From contig NZ_SMKI01000006.1 of NCBI RefSeq assembly GCF_004348415.1, positions 1 through 38,956 on the forward strand: a stretch of DNA of 38,956 nucleotides, read 5' to 3'. Under the pieces are notes generated by a model that worked only from the letters and a program-made list of their open reading frames with translations, had not been told where the DNA came from and searched no databases. Positions 14,413-22,440 of the stretch are shown piece by piece (positions within the stretch are counted from its first letter, which is position 1; each line of letters opens with the position of its first letter). The DNA comes from Streptomyces hainanensis. GTDB taxonomy: Bacteria > Actinomycetota > Actinomycetes > Streptomycetales > Streptomycetaceae. Both the position numbers and the translations under genes were made by a program.

Positions 14413-16761
14413 ATGACCGATCCCGAAGGGTCGGCGGCGGACGGCGGGCCGCGCGGGCCGGGAGAGCCGCGGCAACCGCCGCCGCCCACGGAGTACGAGC
14501 CGACGGTGGCGGCACCGGGCGGCGTACCCGCCACCGAGACGGAAACCGGGACCACGACCGGCGGCGGCCGGGGCGACACGTCCCGGCTCCCGCCACCGCT
14601 GCGGGCCCGGTTCCGGCTCCGTGAACTGCTGCGCCGCCCCGAACGCCCCGACCAGGCCGCCGTCTACCGGGTGCGGGACGACGCGGGGAGCCACGTCGTC
14701 AAGTGGTACGACCGCGGCCGGGCCCCCCACCCCCGGGTCCGTGAGCTCCTGCGCACCCGGCAGCTCCCGCACGTCGTCCGGTTGACCGAGACGGGCCGGA
14801 TCGACGGGCACCCCTACGAGATCGCGCCGTCCTACGGGGACACCGACCTCGCCCGGTACCGGCTCGACCACCCGGGACCCGCCGACCCGGTGGTGGTGAG
14901 GGCCGTCGTCACGCAGCTGCACGCCGCGCTGACGGCCGTGCACCGGCTGGGCATCGTGCACCGCGACGTCAGCCCGGCCAACATCGTGCTCGGCTCCCTC
15001 GACCCGGCGGACCCGGAGCTGACCCTCGTCGACTTCTCCGTCGCCGCGTACGCCCCCGAGGAACGGCTCGCCGACCGGGACGCCTGGGTGGGCACCCCGC
15101 TCTACCTCTCCCCGCAGGCCGTGGCGCGCCGGCAGATGATCCACCCGCAGGCCGACTGGTGGGCCCTCGGGATGATCACCGCCGAGCTGGCCGGCGGCCG
15201 ACACCCCATCCGGCACAGCCACTCGGGCTACGTGGACCTCGAACTGTCCTCGGGGCCGCCCGACCTGTCCCTGGTCGAGGACCCCCGGCTGCGCGCGCTC
15301 TGCCGGGGGCTGCTCACCCGCGACCCGGACCTGCGGTGGGGCTCGGCACAGGTCGCGGAGTGGCTGGCGGGCGGCGCGCCGCCGGTCGCCCCGGCCGACT
15401 GGCCGTCGCCCGCTCCCCCCGAGGGCGCGGACGTCACGCCGTTCCCCTTCATGGGGCAGGAGTTCACCGACCCGGTGCGGCTCGGCATGGCCTTCGACGG
15501 CTACTGGGCGCAGCTGGAGCGCGCCCTGGCCCACGGCCGTGGCCGCGGCGCGTTCGCCGACTGGTTACGGCAGTTCGCGGCCGCCCCCCGCTACGACGAG
15601 GCCGCCAGGGAGGAACTCGCCGCGCTGGTCGGGCTGCTCGGGCGCCGCCCGGGGCCGGCCGTCCTGGTGCGGCTGCTCTCCTGGCTCGCCCCGCCGCTCG
15701 AACCGTCCTACCGCGGCGAGCCGGTCGACCCGGCCCACGGGCTGGCCGACCTGGCGGCCAGGGCCGTGCACGACGAGCGGGCGTTCGCCGTCGTCGAGGA
15801 GCTGGCCCGGCACGAGATCCTGCCGCTGCTCGCCACCCGGCCCGGCGGCGAGGGGCTGGCCGCGATCCACCGCGACTGGGGGGCGGCGCGGCAGCGCTGG
15901 CGGCCGACCGTCGACGCGCTGTGCGCCGAGTTCCCCGCGCTGCGGCGACGGCTCCGCGACCACCCGGCGCTCACCGCCGTCGAAGGCCCCCTCCTGCCCC
16001 AACTGCTGCACATCGCCGCCGCCCCCGAACGGTGCCGCGCGCTGCTGGCCGAACAGGCCTCCCGGCGGCTGCGGTCGCTGCCCGAACCCGTCGACTGGTA
16101 CGGCTGGTTGACGAGCGACCGGCGCGATCCGCTGCGGCTGCTGCTCGCCGAACGGCTCGCCGGCCTCGCGGACGAGGACGCCCAACGGCTCCGCGTCCAC
16201 CGGAACCTGGAGCGGGAGGCGCGCCGGCTCGACGCGGCCGCGGCCTGGCTCACCGTTCAGGAACTGCCCGCCACGCTGGCCTGGGCGGTCGGCGGCGCCC
16301 TCGCCGTGACCGTGCCCTGGATCTTCCTGGTCGGCCTCGCCGACGTCGTGAGCCTGGCCCCCCAGACCACGGTGGCCACCGCCTGGAGCTACGCGGTGCC
16401 GGCCGCCGCGGCGACGCTCGCCCTGGAGCTCTGGGCCGCCCACCGCATCGGCTACCTCTTCTACCACCCGGAACGCTCGCTGGCCGGGCTGGTGATCCAC
16501 CAGGCAGGGCGGGCCGCCAGGCCCGTGCTCAGGCACCGGGTGCTCGGCACCGTGGCCGTCGCGGCCGTGGTCGGCCTGCTCCTGGCCACCCTGCTCCTCG
16601 CCGCCTGGCTCTGGCCGTTGGGGACCGTGCTCGCGGTGGCCTGGTGGACCTGGCGGCGCCACCGGACGTCGCCCGCCCGACGGCCGGGCGCGCCCCTCGG
16701 CCGACCGCTCGGCCCACCGCTCGGCGACCGCCGGGACAGCCCGACTGGAGAGACCCCATGA
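14413..16761 (+). CDS. Atypical Ser/Thr protein kinase with C-terminal membrane helices
   Basis: A 782-residue kinase. A Pro/Thr-rich N-terminus (1-58) precedes the kinase domain at about 65-330: K97 (HVVKWYD), catalytic loop HRDVSPANI (H183, D185, N190) and metal site DFS (207-209, not DFG). The Gly-rich loop is replaced by RRPERPDQAAVY, which has no glycine, so ATP binding may be unusual. A helical region (about 340-615) is followed by four hydrophobic helices (about 617-750), such as WAVGGALAVTVPWIFLVGL and VAVVGL-type segments. Kinase and N-terminus are presumably cytoplasmic. It heads a four-gene operon with ATGA/GTGA overlaps, whose last gene encodes an FHA phosphothreonine reader. Possible substrates are the three partners. 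Confidence 0.88.
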   Translation: MTDPEGSAADGGPRGPGEPRQPPPPTEYEPTVAAPGGVPATETETGTTTGGGRGDTSRLPPPLRARFRLRELLRRPERPDQAAVYRVRDDAGSHVVKWYDRGRAPHPRVRELLRTRQLPHVVRLTETGRIDGHPYEIAPSYGDTDLARYRLDHPGPADPVVVRAVVTQLHAALTAVHRLGIVHRDVSPANIVLGSLDPADPELTLVDFSVAAYAPEERLADRDAWVGTPLYLSPQAVARRQMIHPQADWWALGMITAELAGGRHPIRHSHSGYVDLELSSGPPDLSLVEDPRLRALCRGLLTRDPDLRWGSAQVAEWLAGGAPPVAPADWPSPAPPEGADVTPFPFMGQEFTDPVRLGMAFDGYWAQLERALAHGRGRGAFADWLRQFAAAPRYDEAAREELAALVGLLGRRPGPAVLVRLLSWLAPPLEPSYRGEPVDPAHGLADLAARAVHDERAFAVVEELARHEILPLLATRPGGEGLAAIHRDWGAARQRWRPTVDALCAEFPALRRRLRDHPALTAVEGPLLPQLLHIAAAPERCRALLAEQASRRLRSLPEPVDWYGWLTSDRRDPLRLLLAERLAGLADEDAQRLRVHRNLEREARRLDAAAAWLTVQELPATLAWAVGGALAVTVPWIFLVGLADVVSLAPQTTVATAWSYAVPAAAATLALELWAAHRIGYLFYHPERSLAGLVIHQAGRAARPVLRHRVLGTVAVAAVVGLLLATLLLAAWLWPLGTVLAVAWWTWRRHRTSPARRPGAPLGRPLGPPLGDRRDSPTGETP

Positions 16762-18332
16762 GCAGCGGATACGCGGTTCCCGAGGTGACGTTCGTCGCGC
16801 CCGACGTCTCGTTTCCCAGCTACAGCCTGCCCTCACTCGACCTGCCCTCACTCGACCTGCCGTCCGTCGACCTGCCGTCCGCGGACGTGGTCACCGACCA
16901 GCTGCTCGACGTGCTCGGCACGGCGGTGCTCGGCCTCGGGGCGCTCAGCGGCGCGCTGCTCGCCGGCCGGGCCGCCCTGGCCGGCACCCGGCTGCTGGCC
17001 AACGCGGCCGTCAGGGCCGCCGACGCCCAGTGCCTGCGGGGCGAGGAGCTGCGCCGGGCCAGGCGGTCGCGGGAACTCTGGCGGGACGCCGCCTTCGCGG
17101 TGTGCCGGGCCAACGCCAGGATCGACGCGCTGCGTGCCCGGATCGACCGCGAAGGGCCGGCCGGCGGCCCGGGGCCCGCGGGCGGCCCCGGCCCGGCGCC
17201 GCTGCCCGAACCGCCGCCCGCCCTCGACCCGGTGGGGCTCGGCCTGGCGCAGGTGCACCGGTGGCTCGCCGACACCGACCGGGCCGTCCGGCTGCTGGAG
17301 GCCGAGCTCGCCAGGCGCGCCATGGCCGCCGCGGCCGCCGTCCTGGGGGACCGGGACGAGGCGGCCGCCCGCCGGGCGGACCGCCTCAGGGCCCGCCGCG
17401 AGCGCGTGCTGGCCGGCTACGCCGAGGCCGACACCGAGACGGCGGCCGCCGCCGCGCTGCCCGCCTACACCACGCCGTTGCCGGACGCCGGCGCGTTCGG
17501 CGAGGAGCCGGCCACCGAGCTCGGCGCCGAGCTGCTCGCCGGTCTCGACCCGGCCGTCCCGGTGGCCGAGTGCGTCGCCGTCCAGCAGGCGGTCGCGCAC
17601 GCCGTGGAGCTGGCCGGATCGCGACCGGCCGCCGCGGCGCGCCATCTGTCCGAGGCCCGCGAGCTGGCCTTCACCGCCAACTGGCGGGCGGCCGACCGGC
17701 GGGAGACCACGGAGTGGGCGGCCCAGCAACTGCGCTTCCTCCGGCAGCCGTTGCCCGAGGGCGTCGACCCGTGGCCCGAGGCGGGCCCGGAACTCGCCGC
17801 GCTGGAAAGGGTGCTGGCGACGGGCGAACCCCCCGACCCCAGGCGGCGGGCGGAGATCAGCGCCCGGGTCGCCGCCCGCCACGAGGCGCTCCAACGCCTC
17901 TACGTCGCCGAGCTGTTGCGCCGGGAACTGGCGACCGCGGCCGCCGGCGACGCGCTCACGGTCCGCCAGGCCGCGCCGGGCGTCGAGCACATCGAGTGGG
18001 TGCCGCCAGGCTGGGGAACCGAGCACTGGCTGCGCCTCGCCCTGGACCGGCAGGGCACGCTGCGGGTCCAGACCGTCCACCGGGCCAGGGCCGCGCACGA
18101 GGACACCAGGGCGGCCAGGGAGCTGGACCGGCGCCGTTGCCACGAGGCCGGTCGTCACCTCGCCCGCCTCGTGGAGACCGCCGCCGAGGCCGGGCTCTCG
18201 CTCGACCTCGTCTTCGACGAGAGCCTGATCGCCGCCGACACCCGTCGGAGCCACGCCCCCGCCACCGACCGGCGCCCGGACGACCAGGAGCCCCAGGCCC
18301 GCCGGCACCACCCGGGGGAGCGACGCCCGTGA
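16758..18332 (+). CDS. Membrane-associated coiled-coil protein of the kinase/AAA+ operon
   Basis: Unrecognised, 524 residues. The N-terminus carries four near-identical (S/D)LPS(L/V)D-type repeats (about 24-43). A hydrophobic stretch at 48-82 (LGTAVLGLGALSGALLAGRA) probably enters the membrane, and long Ala/Arg/Glu coiled coils follow, interrupted by a Gly/Pro linker at about 134-155. The C-terminal 120 residues look globular (EHIEWVPPGWGTEHWLRLAL), with strand-like segments and a final charged tail. The start overlaps the kinase stop (ATGA) and the end overlaps the AAA+ start (GTGA), so subunit ratios are likely fixed. It may be the adaptor linking the membrane kinase to the AAA+ protein. 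No homologous family is claimed. Confidence 0.8.
   Translation: MSSGYAVPEVTFVAPDVSFPSYSLPSLDLPSLDLPSVDLPSADVVTDQLLDVLGTAVLGLGALSGALLAGRAALAGTRLLANAAVRAADAQCLRGEELRRARRSRELWRDAAFAVCRANARIDALRARIDREGPAGGPGPAGGPGPAPLPEPPPALDPVGLGLAQVHRWLADTDRAVRLLEAELARRAMAAAAAVLGDRDEAAARRADRLRARRERVLAGYAEADTETAAAAALPAYTTPLPDAGAFGEEPATELGAELLAGLDPAVPVAECVAVQQAVAHAVELAGSRPAAAARHLSEARELAFTANWRAADRRETTEWAAQQLRFLRQPLPEGVDPWPEAGPELAALERVLATGEPPDPRRRAEISARVAARHEALQRLYVAELLRRELATAAAGDALTVRQAAPGVEHIEWVPPGWGTEHWLRLALDRQGTLRVQTVHRARAAHEDTRAARELDRRRCHEAGRHLARLVETAAEAGLSLDLVFDESLIAADTRRSHAPATDRRPDDQEPQARRHHPGERRP
16827..16886. repeat. 15-bp tandem repeat, four units
   Basis: CTGCCCTCACTCGAC occurs twice exactly and is followed by two diverged copies. 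The repeat encodes the Leu-Pro-Ser-Leu/Val-Asp pentads at the N-terminus of the coiled-coil protein. The period is a multiple of three, so copy number can change in frame. Confidence 0.8.
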
Positions 18333-20437
18333 CCTCGCACCCGCCGGGCACCGAGGGGCCGGCCGGCCTCACCATCCCGCCCTTCGCCCAGGAACTGGCC
18401 GGCACCCTGAGCGTGCACGCGCAGTACGTCCTGCACGGCAACATCCGCGACGACTACCTCGTCAGCCGGCACGGCCAGGACCGCTACTTCAGCCTGGCCG
18501 GCCTCGTCTGGCACACCCTGCGGCTCCGCGGCTTCGACGCCCTGGTGCGCTACGACGTGGTGGACGGCTTCACCGTGCACCCCGCCGACGCCCTGCCCCA
18601 CGTCGAACGGCTGCTCGGCCGGGGCACGGTCGGCCGCCGCTTCCGCGGTCGGCTGCTCCGGGCCGACCCGCCCGCGCTGCTCGACCTCGAACCGCTGCTG
18701 CGGGCCGTCGCCACCGGGCTCGAACCCGCGCAACGGCCCCGACCCGGCGCGGACCGGGCCGAGTTCGGCGCGGGGCCGCTCGAACAGGAGCACCCGCAGC
18801 GGCTGGCCCTGCTGATCGACTACGCGGCGCGCATCCCCACCGAGGTGAACCGGCTCAGCGAGCGGGAGCGCGACTTCTTCCTCGGCTGCCTGAAGCTGGC
18901 CAACGACGTGGAGCCGATCCTCCACCACCGCACCGGACGCACCCTGTTCAACCCGATCGTCTGGCTGGCGGACGGCGAACGCGACCTGCCCACCTGGCTG
19001 GTCTCCGGCAGCGACCGGATCCGCACCATCGGCGTTCCGCTGCCGGACATGGAGGACCGCCGGCGGATGGCCCGCCTCCAGGCCGCCGAGTACGCCCCGC
19101 CCCCGGCCCCGTCCTCGACGCCGCCGCCGTCGGTGTTGGGGTCGACAGCGGGGTCGGTGTCGGGGTCGGCGGCGGGACCGCCGGGAGGCGTCCTCTCGCT
19201 GCTGAAGGACGGCGAGCGGCCGCCCGCCGCCGAGCTGGACGACCGGGAGACGCGGGAGTTCGCCAGGGCCGCCGGCGGGCTCACGCTGCGCGCCATGCGG
19301 GATGCCGTCCGGCTGGCCGCCGACCGGCGGCTGCCGTTCGGCCGGATGCCGGACGCCGTCCGCATCTACCGGCTCGGCGTCGAGGACAACCCGTGGCGCC
19401 GGGGGCACATCAGGAACCAGATCCGGGAGGGCGAGGCGTTCATCCGCGCCCGGGTCAAGGGCCAGGCACCGGCGATCGGCAAGACCATGGACATCCTCAA
19501 GCGCGCCGCCCTCGGCCTCTCCGGGGCCCAGGCGGCGCACCCCGGCCACCGGCCGCGCGGCGTGCTGTTCTTCGCCGGGCCCACCGGGACCGGCAAGACC
19601 GAGCTGGCCAAGTCGGTGGCCACCGTGCTCTTCGGGCGGGAGGACGCGTATCTCCGCTTCGACATGAGCGAGTTCTCCGCGCCGCACTCCGCCGACCGGC
19701 TGGTGGGCGCGCCGCCCGGCTACGTCGGCTACGAGGCGGGCGGCGAGCTGACCAGCGCGGTGCGCACCGACCCCTTCCGGGTGGTGTTGTTCGACGAGAT
19801 CGAGAAGGCGGACAAGGGCGTCCTCGACAAGTTCCTCCAGGTGCTGGAGGACGGCCGGCTCACCGACGGCCAGGGCATCACCACGTACTTCAGCGAGTGC
19901 GTGCTGATCTTCACCTCCAACCTCGGGGTGATGACGGAGGACCCGGCGACCGGGCTGAAGCGGCGGGTGGTCGAGCCAGGCACCGACTACCAGGAACTCG
20001 CGGCCACCGTGCGCGACCAGGTGGAGCGGCACTTCGTCGAGGTGGTGGGCAGGCCGGAGCTGATGAACCGGCTGGGCGGGAACATCGTGGTCTTCGACTT
20101 CATCGGCGCCGAGGTGGCGCGGTCCATCTTCGACCTGCAGGTGGACAACATCCGCTCGCTGATGCGGCAGGACCAGCGGTTGCACCTGCGGCTGACCGAG
20201 GAGGCCACCGAGCGGCTGGCGGAGCGCTGCACCGCCGACCTGGACAACGGCGGCCGTGGCATCGGCAACGCCCTGGAGACGGCGCTGATCAACCCGCTGG
20301 CGCGGGCCCTCTTCGAGGAGGGGCCGCTGCCCGAGGAGAGCGTGGTCACCGTCGAGGCGGTCGCCGAGGACCCGGACGGCACCGTGCGCCTCGACCTCGG
20401 CATCAGCCGGCCCGCCGAGTGGGGCACCGGATCGTGA
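18329..20437 (+). CDS. ClpB/Hsp100-type AAA+ ATPase with degenerate first AAA domain
   Basis: A 702-residue protein. Residues about 15-250 look like an AAA module lacking a P-loop: a Walker-B-like LALLIDYAARI and a VSGSDRIRTIGVPLPD segment remain, but no GxxxxGK. A Pro/Ser/Gly linker (about 255-285) follows. Residues 350-690 are an active Clp/Hsp100 D2-type domain: Walker A GPTGTGKT (417-424), Walker B VVLFDEIEKA (D489, E490), sensor FTSN, pore-like GYVGYEAGG, and the C-terminal small domain. It should use ATP to unfold or remodel a protein. No ClpP-binding IGF/L loop was recognised. Start GTG 18329 overlaps the previous stop and follows GGGGGAG. Its client may be a CHAT protease or the coiled-coil partner. 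Confidence 0.88.
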   Translation: MTSHPPGTEGPAGLTIPPFAQELAGTLSVHAQYVLHGNIRDDYLVSRHGQDRYFSLAGLVWHTLRLRGFDALVRYDVVDGFTVHPADALPHVERLLGRGTVGRRFRGRLLRADPPALLDLEPLLRAVATGLEPAQRPRPGADRAEFGAGPLEQEHPQRLALLIDYAARIPTEVNRLSERERDFFLGCLKLANDVEPILHHRTGRTLFNPIVWLADGERDLPTWLVSGSDRIRTIGVPLPDMEDRRRMARLQAAEYAPPPAPSSTPPPSVLGSTAGSVSGSAAGPPGGVLSLLKDGERPPAAELDDRETREFARAAGGLTLRAMRDAVRLAADRRLPFGRMPDAVRIYRLGVEDNPWRRGHIRNQIREGEAFIRARVKGQAPAIGKTMDILKRAALGLSGAQAAHPGHRPRGVLFFAGPTGTGKTELAKSVATVLFGREDAYLRFDMSEFSAPHSADRLVGAPPGYVGYEAGGELTSAVRTDPFRVVLFDEIEKADKGVLDKFLQVLEDGRLTDGQGITTYFSECVLIFTSNLGVMTEDPATGLKRRVVEPGTDYQELAATVRDQVERHFVEVVGRPELMNRLGGNIVVFDFIGAEVARSIFDLQVDNIRSLMRQDQRLHLRLTEEATERLAERCTADLDNGGRGIGNALETALINPLARALFEEGPLPEESVVTVEAVAEDPDGTVRLDLGISRPAEWGTGS

Positions 20438-21063
20438 GCGACCTCGACGACCTCGGTGGCACCGACGACTGGAACGACTGGAACGACTGGAACGACTGGG
20501 ACGACCCGGACGGCCGCGACCAGAACCGCGACCAGAACAGGGACCAGAACCAGAACCGGGACCGGGACGACGGGGCCGCACCGGAACCGGTACCGCCGAC
20601 GGCGACCGAGCCGCCGCCCGAGCCGACCGCGCGGACCACGGACGCCGCCGAGGCCCGGGCCCGCTGCTGGAACTGCGGCGAGCCGGTTCCGGACGCCACC
20701 CCGGACTGCCCTTCCTGCCTGAGCCCCCGCACCCACCTCGTGCTGCTACTCGACACCCCCTGCCTGCGGCTGACGGCCGGCCCCGGCCGGCCGCTGCGGC
20801 TCGGCCGCGACCCGGAGTGGGCGCCGGCGACCGCCGCCGCGCTCGGCGACTCGGCGGGCGTCTCCCGCCGGCACGCCACCATCACGGTGGCGCGGGACGG
20901 CACCGCCTGGGTGGCCGAGGAGTCGGCCGGCAGCCTCAACGGCACCTGGGTGAACGGCCGCCGCGTCGAGCCGTCGGGCCGCCAACCACTGCGCGGCGGC
21001 GACGAGTTGGCGCTCGGCCAACGGGTCCGCGGCACCGTGCGGATCGACCACCCGCTGCCGTAG
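20434..21063 (+). CDS. Zinc-ribbon / FHA-domain protein
   Basis: A 209-residue signalling adaptor. Residues 1-50 are low-complexity (Asp-Trp-Asn and Arg-Asp-Gln-Asn repeats). C78, C81, C92 and C95 form a CX2C-X10-CX2C zinc ribbon. Residues about 105-205 are a forkhead-associated domain with LRLGRD, SRRHATI and NGTWVNG at the phosphothreonine-binding positions. FHA domains read Thr phosphorylation, so the kinase three genes upstream is the natural writer. The zinc ribbon may contact the AAA+ protein. GTG 20434 overlaps the AAA+ stop as GTGA. Only 22 nt separate its stop from the convergent RES toxin stop. Confidence 0.9.
   Translation: MSDLDDLGGTDDWNDWNDWNDWDDPDGRDQNRDQNRDQNQNRDRDDGAAPEPVPPTATEPPPEPTARTTDAAEARARCWNCGEPVPDATPDCPSCLSPRTHLVLLLDTPCLRLTAGPGRPLRLGRDPEWAPATAAALGDSAGVSRRHATITVARDGTAWVAEESAGSLNGTWVNGRRVEPSGRQPLRGGDELALGQRVRGTVRIDHPLP
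20467..20570. repeat. Two adjacent in-frame tandem repeats at the start of the FHA gene
   Basis: GACTGGAAC is repeated three times plus one variant (20467-20502). GACCAGAAC/CGCGACCAGAAC-type units follow (20515-20570). All periods are multiples of three, and they encode an acidic/aromatic then charged low-complexity tail. Confidence 0.75.
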
Positions 21064-21085
21064 GGCCGCCGAACGCGCCCCGCGC

Positions 21086-21742
21086 TCAGCCCGGTTCGGG
21101 CGGCGCGATCGCGGCCCGCAGGCCGGCCAGCAGCCGGTTGGCCTCCCGTCTCCCCGCCTCGGTGCCCAGGTCGAAGGAGTGCTCCGGGTCGGCCTTCAGC
21201 GCCGCCTCGTCGCGGCGGTCGCCGAACAACACGTAGGCCAGGCGCGGCCGGTGGCGGCGGGACTGCCAGACCATCCCCTGCGCCCAGTCGGCGTCCCGGC
21301 GCAACGCCTGCGCCCAGTGCCGGGTCTGCGCGTAGCCGGCGCCCTCCGTCTCCAGCAGCCAGGAGTCCTGGAAGACCGCGGCCAGATCCTCCTCGGTGAT
21401 CAGCGTGATGAGCTCGATCGGCACCGAGGTCGTCAGCCGGGACAGCGAGTAACGGGACGCCTGGGCCCGGGGGATCAGCCGGGCGTTGGCGAGCGGGTCG
21501 AACTCCAGGGAGCGCAGGAAGACCTCGGCCAGCGCGGTGGCCGGCTCCTCGGCGACATAGAGGTAGGGGAACGGGTCGTCGGCCGTTCCGTCGAACCGGC
21601 TGCCCCCGAAGTGCGGGTGCGCCGCCACCGGGTTGAAGCCGGTGGCCGGGTGCACGGTGAGATGACAGCGCCACAGGGAGGTGTCGGCGTCCAGGGCCAG
21701 CCGTCGCGGGGTCAGCGCCGAAGGCGGTGGGAAGGCAGGCAT
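21086..21742 (-). CDS. RES-domain toxin (predicted NAD+ glycohydrolase/phosphorylase)
   Basis: A 218-residue RES-family protein. The three name-giving residues are visible: Arg25 in SLWRCHL, Glu73 in ATALAEVFLR and Ser161 in VWQSRRHRP. GGSRFDG and YLYVAEEPATAL also match the fold. Characterised members (MbcT, other Res toxins) destroy NAD+ and stop growth unless a partner antitoxin is bound. The start codon shares one base with the stop of the upstream antitoxin-like gene (TGATG), the classic coupled order antitoxin then toxin. Together with the CHAT protease gene it forms a three-gene operon, which is not the normal two-gene context. Confidence 0.85.
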   Translation of the reverse strand: MPAFPPPSALTPRRLALDADTSLWRCHLTVHPATGFNPVAAHPHFGGSRFDGTADDPFPYLYVAEEPATALAEVFLRSLEFDPLANARLIPRAQASRYSLSRLTTSVPIELITLITEEDLAAVFQDSWLLETEGAGYAQTRHWAQALRRDADWAQGMVWQSRRHRPRLAYVLFGDRRDEAALKADPEHSFDLGTEAGRREANRLLAGLRAAIAPPEPG

Positions 21743-22416
21743 CAGTCCCCCTCCACCAGCGCCAGGGCCGCGGCCGTGAGCAGTTCGTCGGGCACCCGCC
21801 CGATGAGGCTGGCCGGCGGGTCCGCCAGCCACCGGTTGCCGCCCAGCCACCAGTCGGCCGCCCCCCACGGGTCCTCGTCGGCCAGCAGCAGCCGGTTGAT
21901 CCTGGTGACCACGGAGAACGGGCCACCCTCGTCGGGGTCGAACTGGAAGTCGGGGTAACGGGGGCCGCGCTCGGGGTCGTTCAGCCGGATCAGCCCCGCC
22001 GCCAGCGGGTCGTCGGCGACCCGGGGGTCGAGCTCGCCGGCGGACCGCGAGGGCACGGCGAGCAGCCGCCGCCGCGCCGCCGCCAGGATCTCCCGGGCGG
22101 CCGGGTCCTCGCCGTGCCCGACCAGGGCCGCCAGCCGGGGCGACAGCGCCCGAGCCCGCTCCGGGGCGAGCACGGACGCCGGCCCGCTCAGCTTCAGCGA
22201 GTCGACCGCGGGTTCCCGCACCGGGTTCCCGTAGGGCAGCGGTATCAGCGCCCGCCGGACCAGGAGCAGCGCGCGGCGCCCGGCGGGCCCGTCCGTTCCG
22301 GCCTCGAACAACGCCCGCATCGCGGCCAGGAACGTGTCGAACTGTTCGGCCGTCAGGTCCGCGCGGATCAGGTCCACGTGGCGGTCGACGAGATCCAGCA
22401 GGTCGTCGGCGTTCAT
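21742..22416 (-). CDS. Antitoxin-like partner of the RES toxin
   Basis: A 224-residue protein. The last 80 residues (FQFDPDEGGPFSVVTRIN, DPWGAADWWLGGNRWL, then a Leu-rich end) resemble the toxin-binding C-terminal region of Xre/MbcA/ParS-type antitoxins, which plugs the RES active site. The N-terminal 140 residues are helical, and I do not see an Xre helix-turn-helix, so DNA autoregulation may be absent or done otherwise. ATG 22416 follows GAGGAGGG. It lies 24 nt downstream of the CHAT gene and is joined by TGATG to the toxin. The linker around VPSRSAGELDPRVADD (about 117-133) could be a protease-sensitive hinge; that is speculation. Confidence 0.72.
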   Translation of the reverse strand: MNADDLLDLVDRHVDLIRADLTAEQFDTFLAAMRALFEAGTDGPAGRRALLLVRRALIPLPYGNPVREPAVDSLKLSGPASVLAPERARALSPRLAALVGHGEDPAAREILAAARRRLLAVPSRSAGELDPRVADDPLAAGLIRLNDPERGPRYPDFQFDPDEGGPFSVVTRINRLLLADEDPWGAADWWLGGNRWLADPPASLIGRVPDELLTAAALALVEGD

Positions 22417-22440
22417 CGGTGCGCCCTCCTCATGCCTTGC

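Noticed and set aside
16827..20570. Tandem repeats as a possible CRISPR array
   Set aside because: Units are 9-15 bp, adjacent without unique spacers, in frame within coding genes; no cas genes are present.
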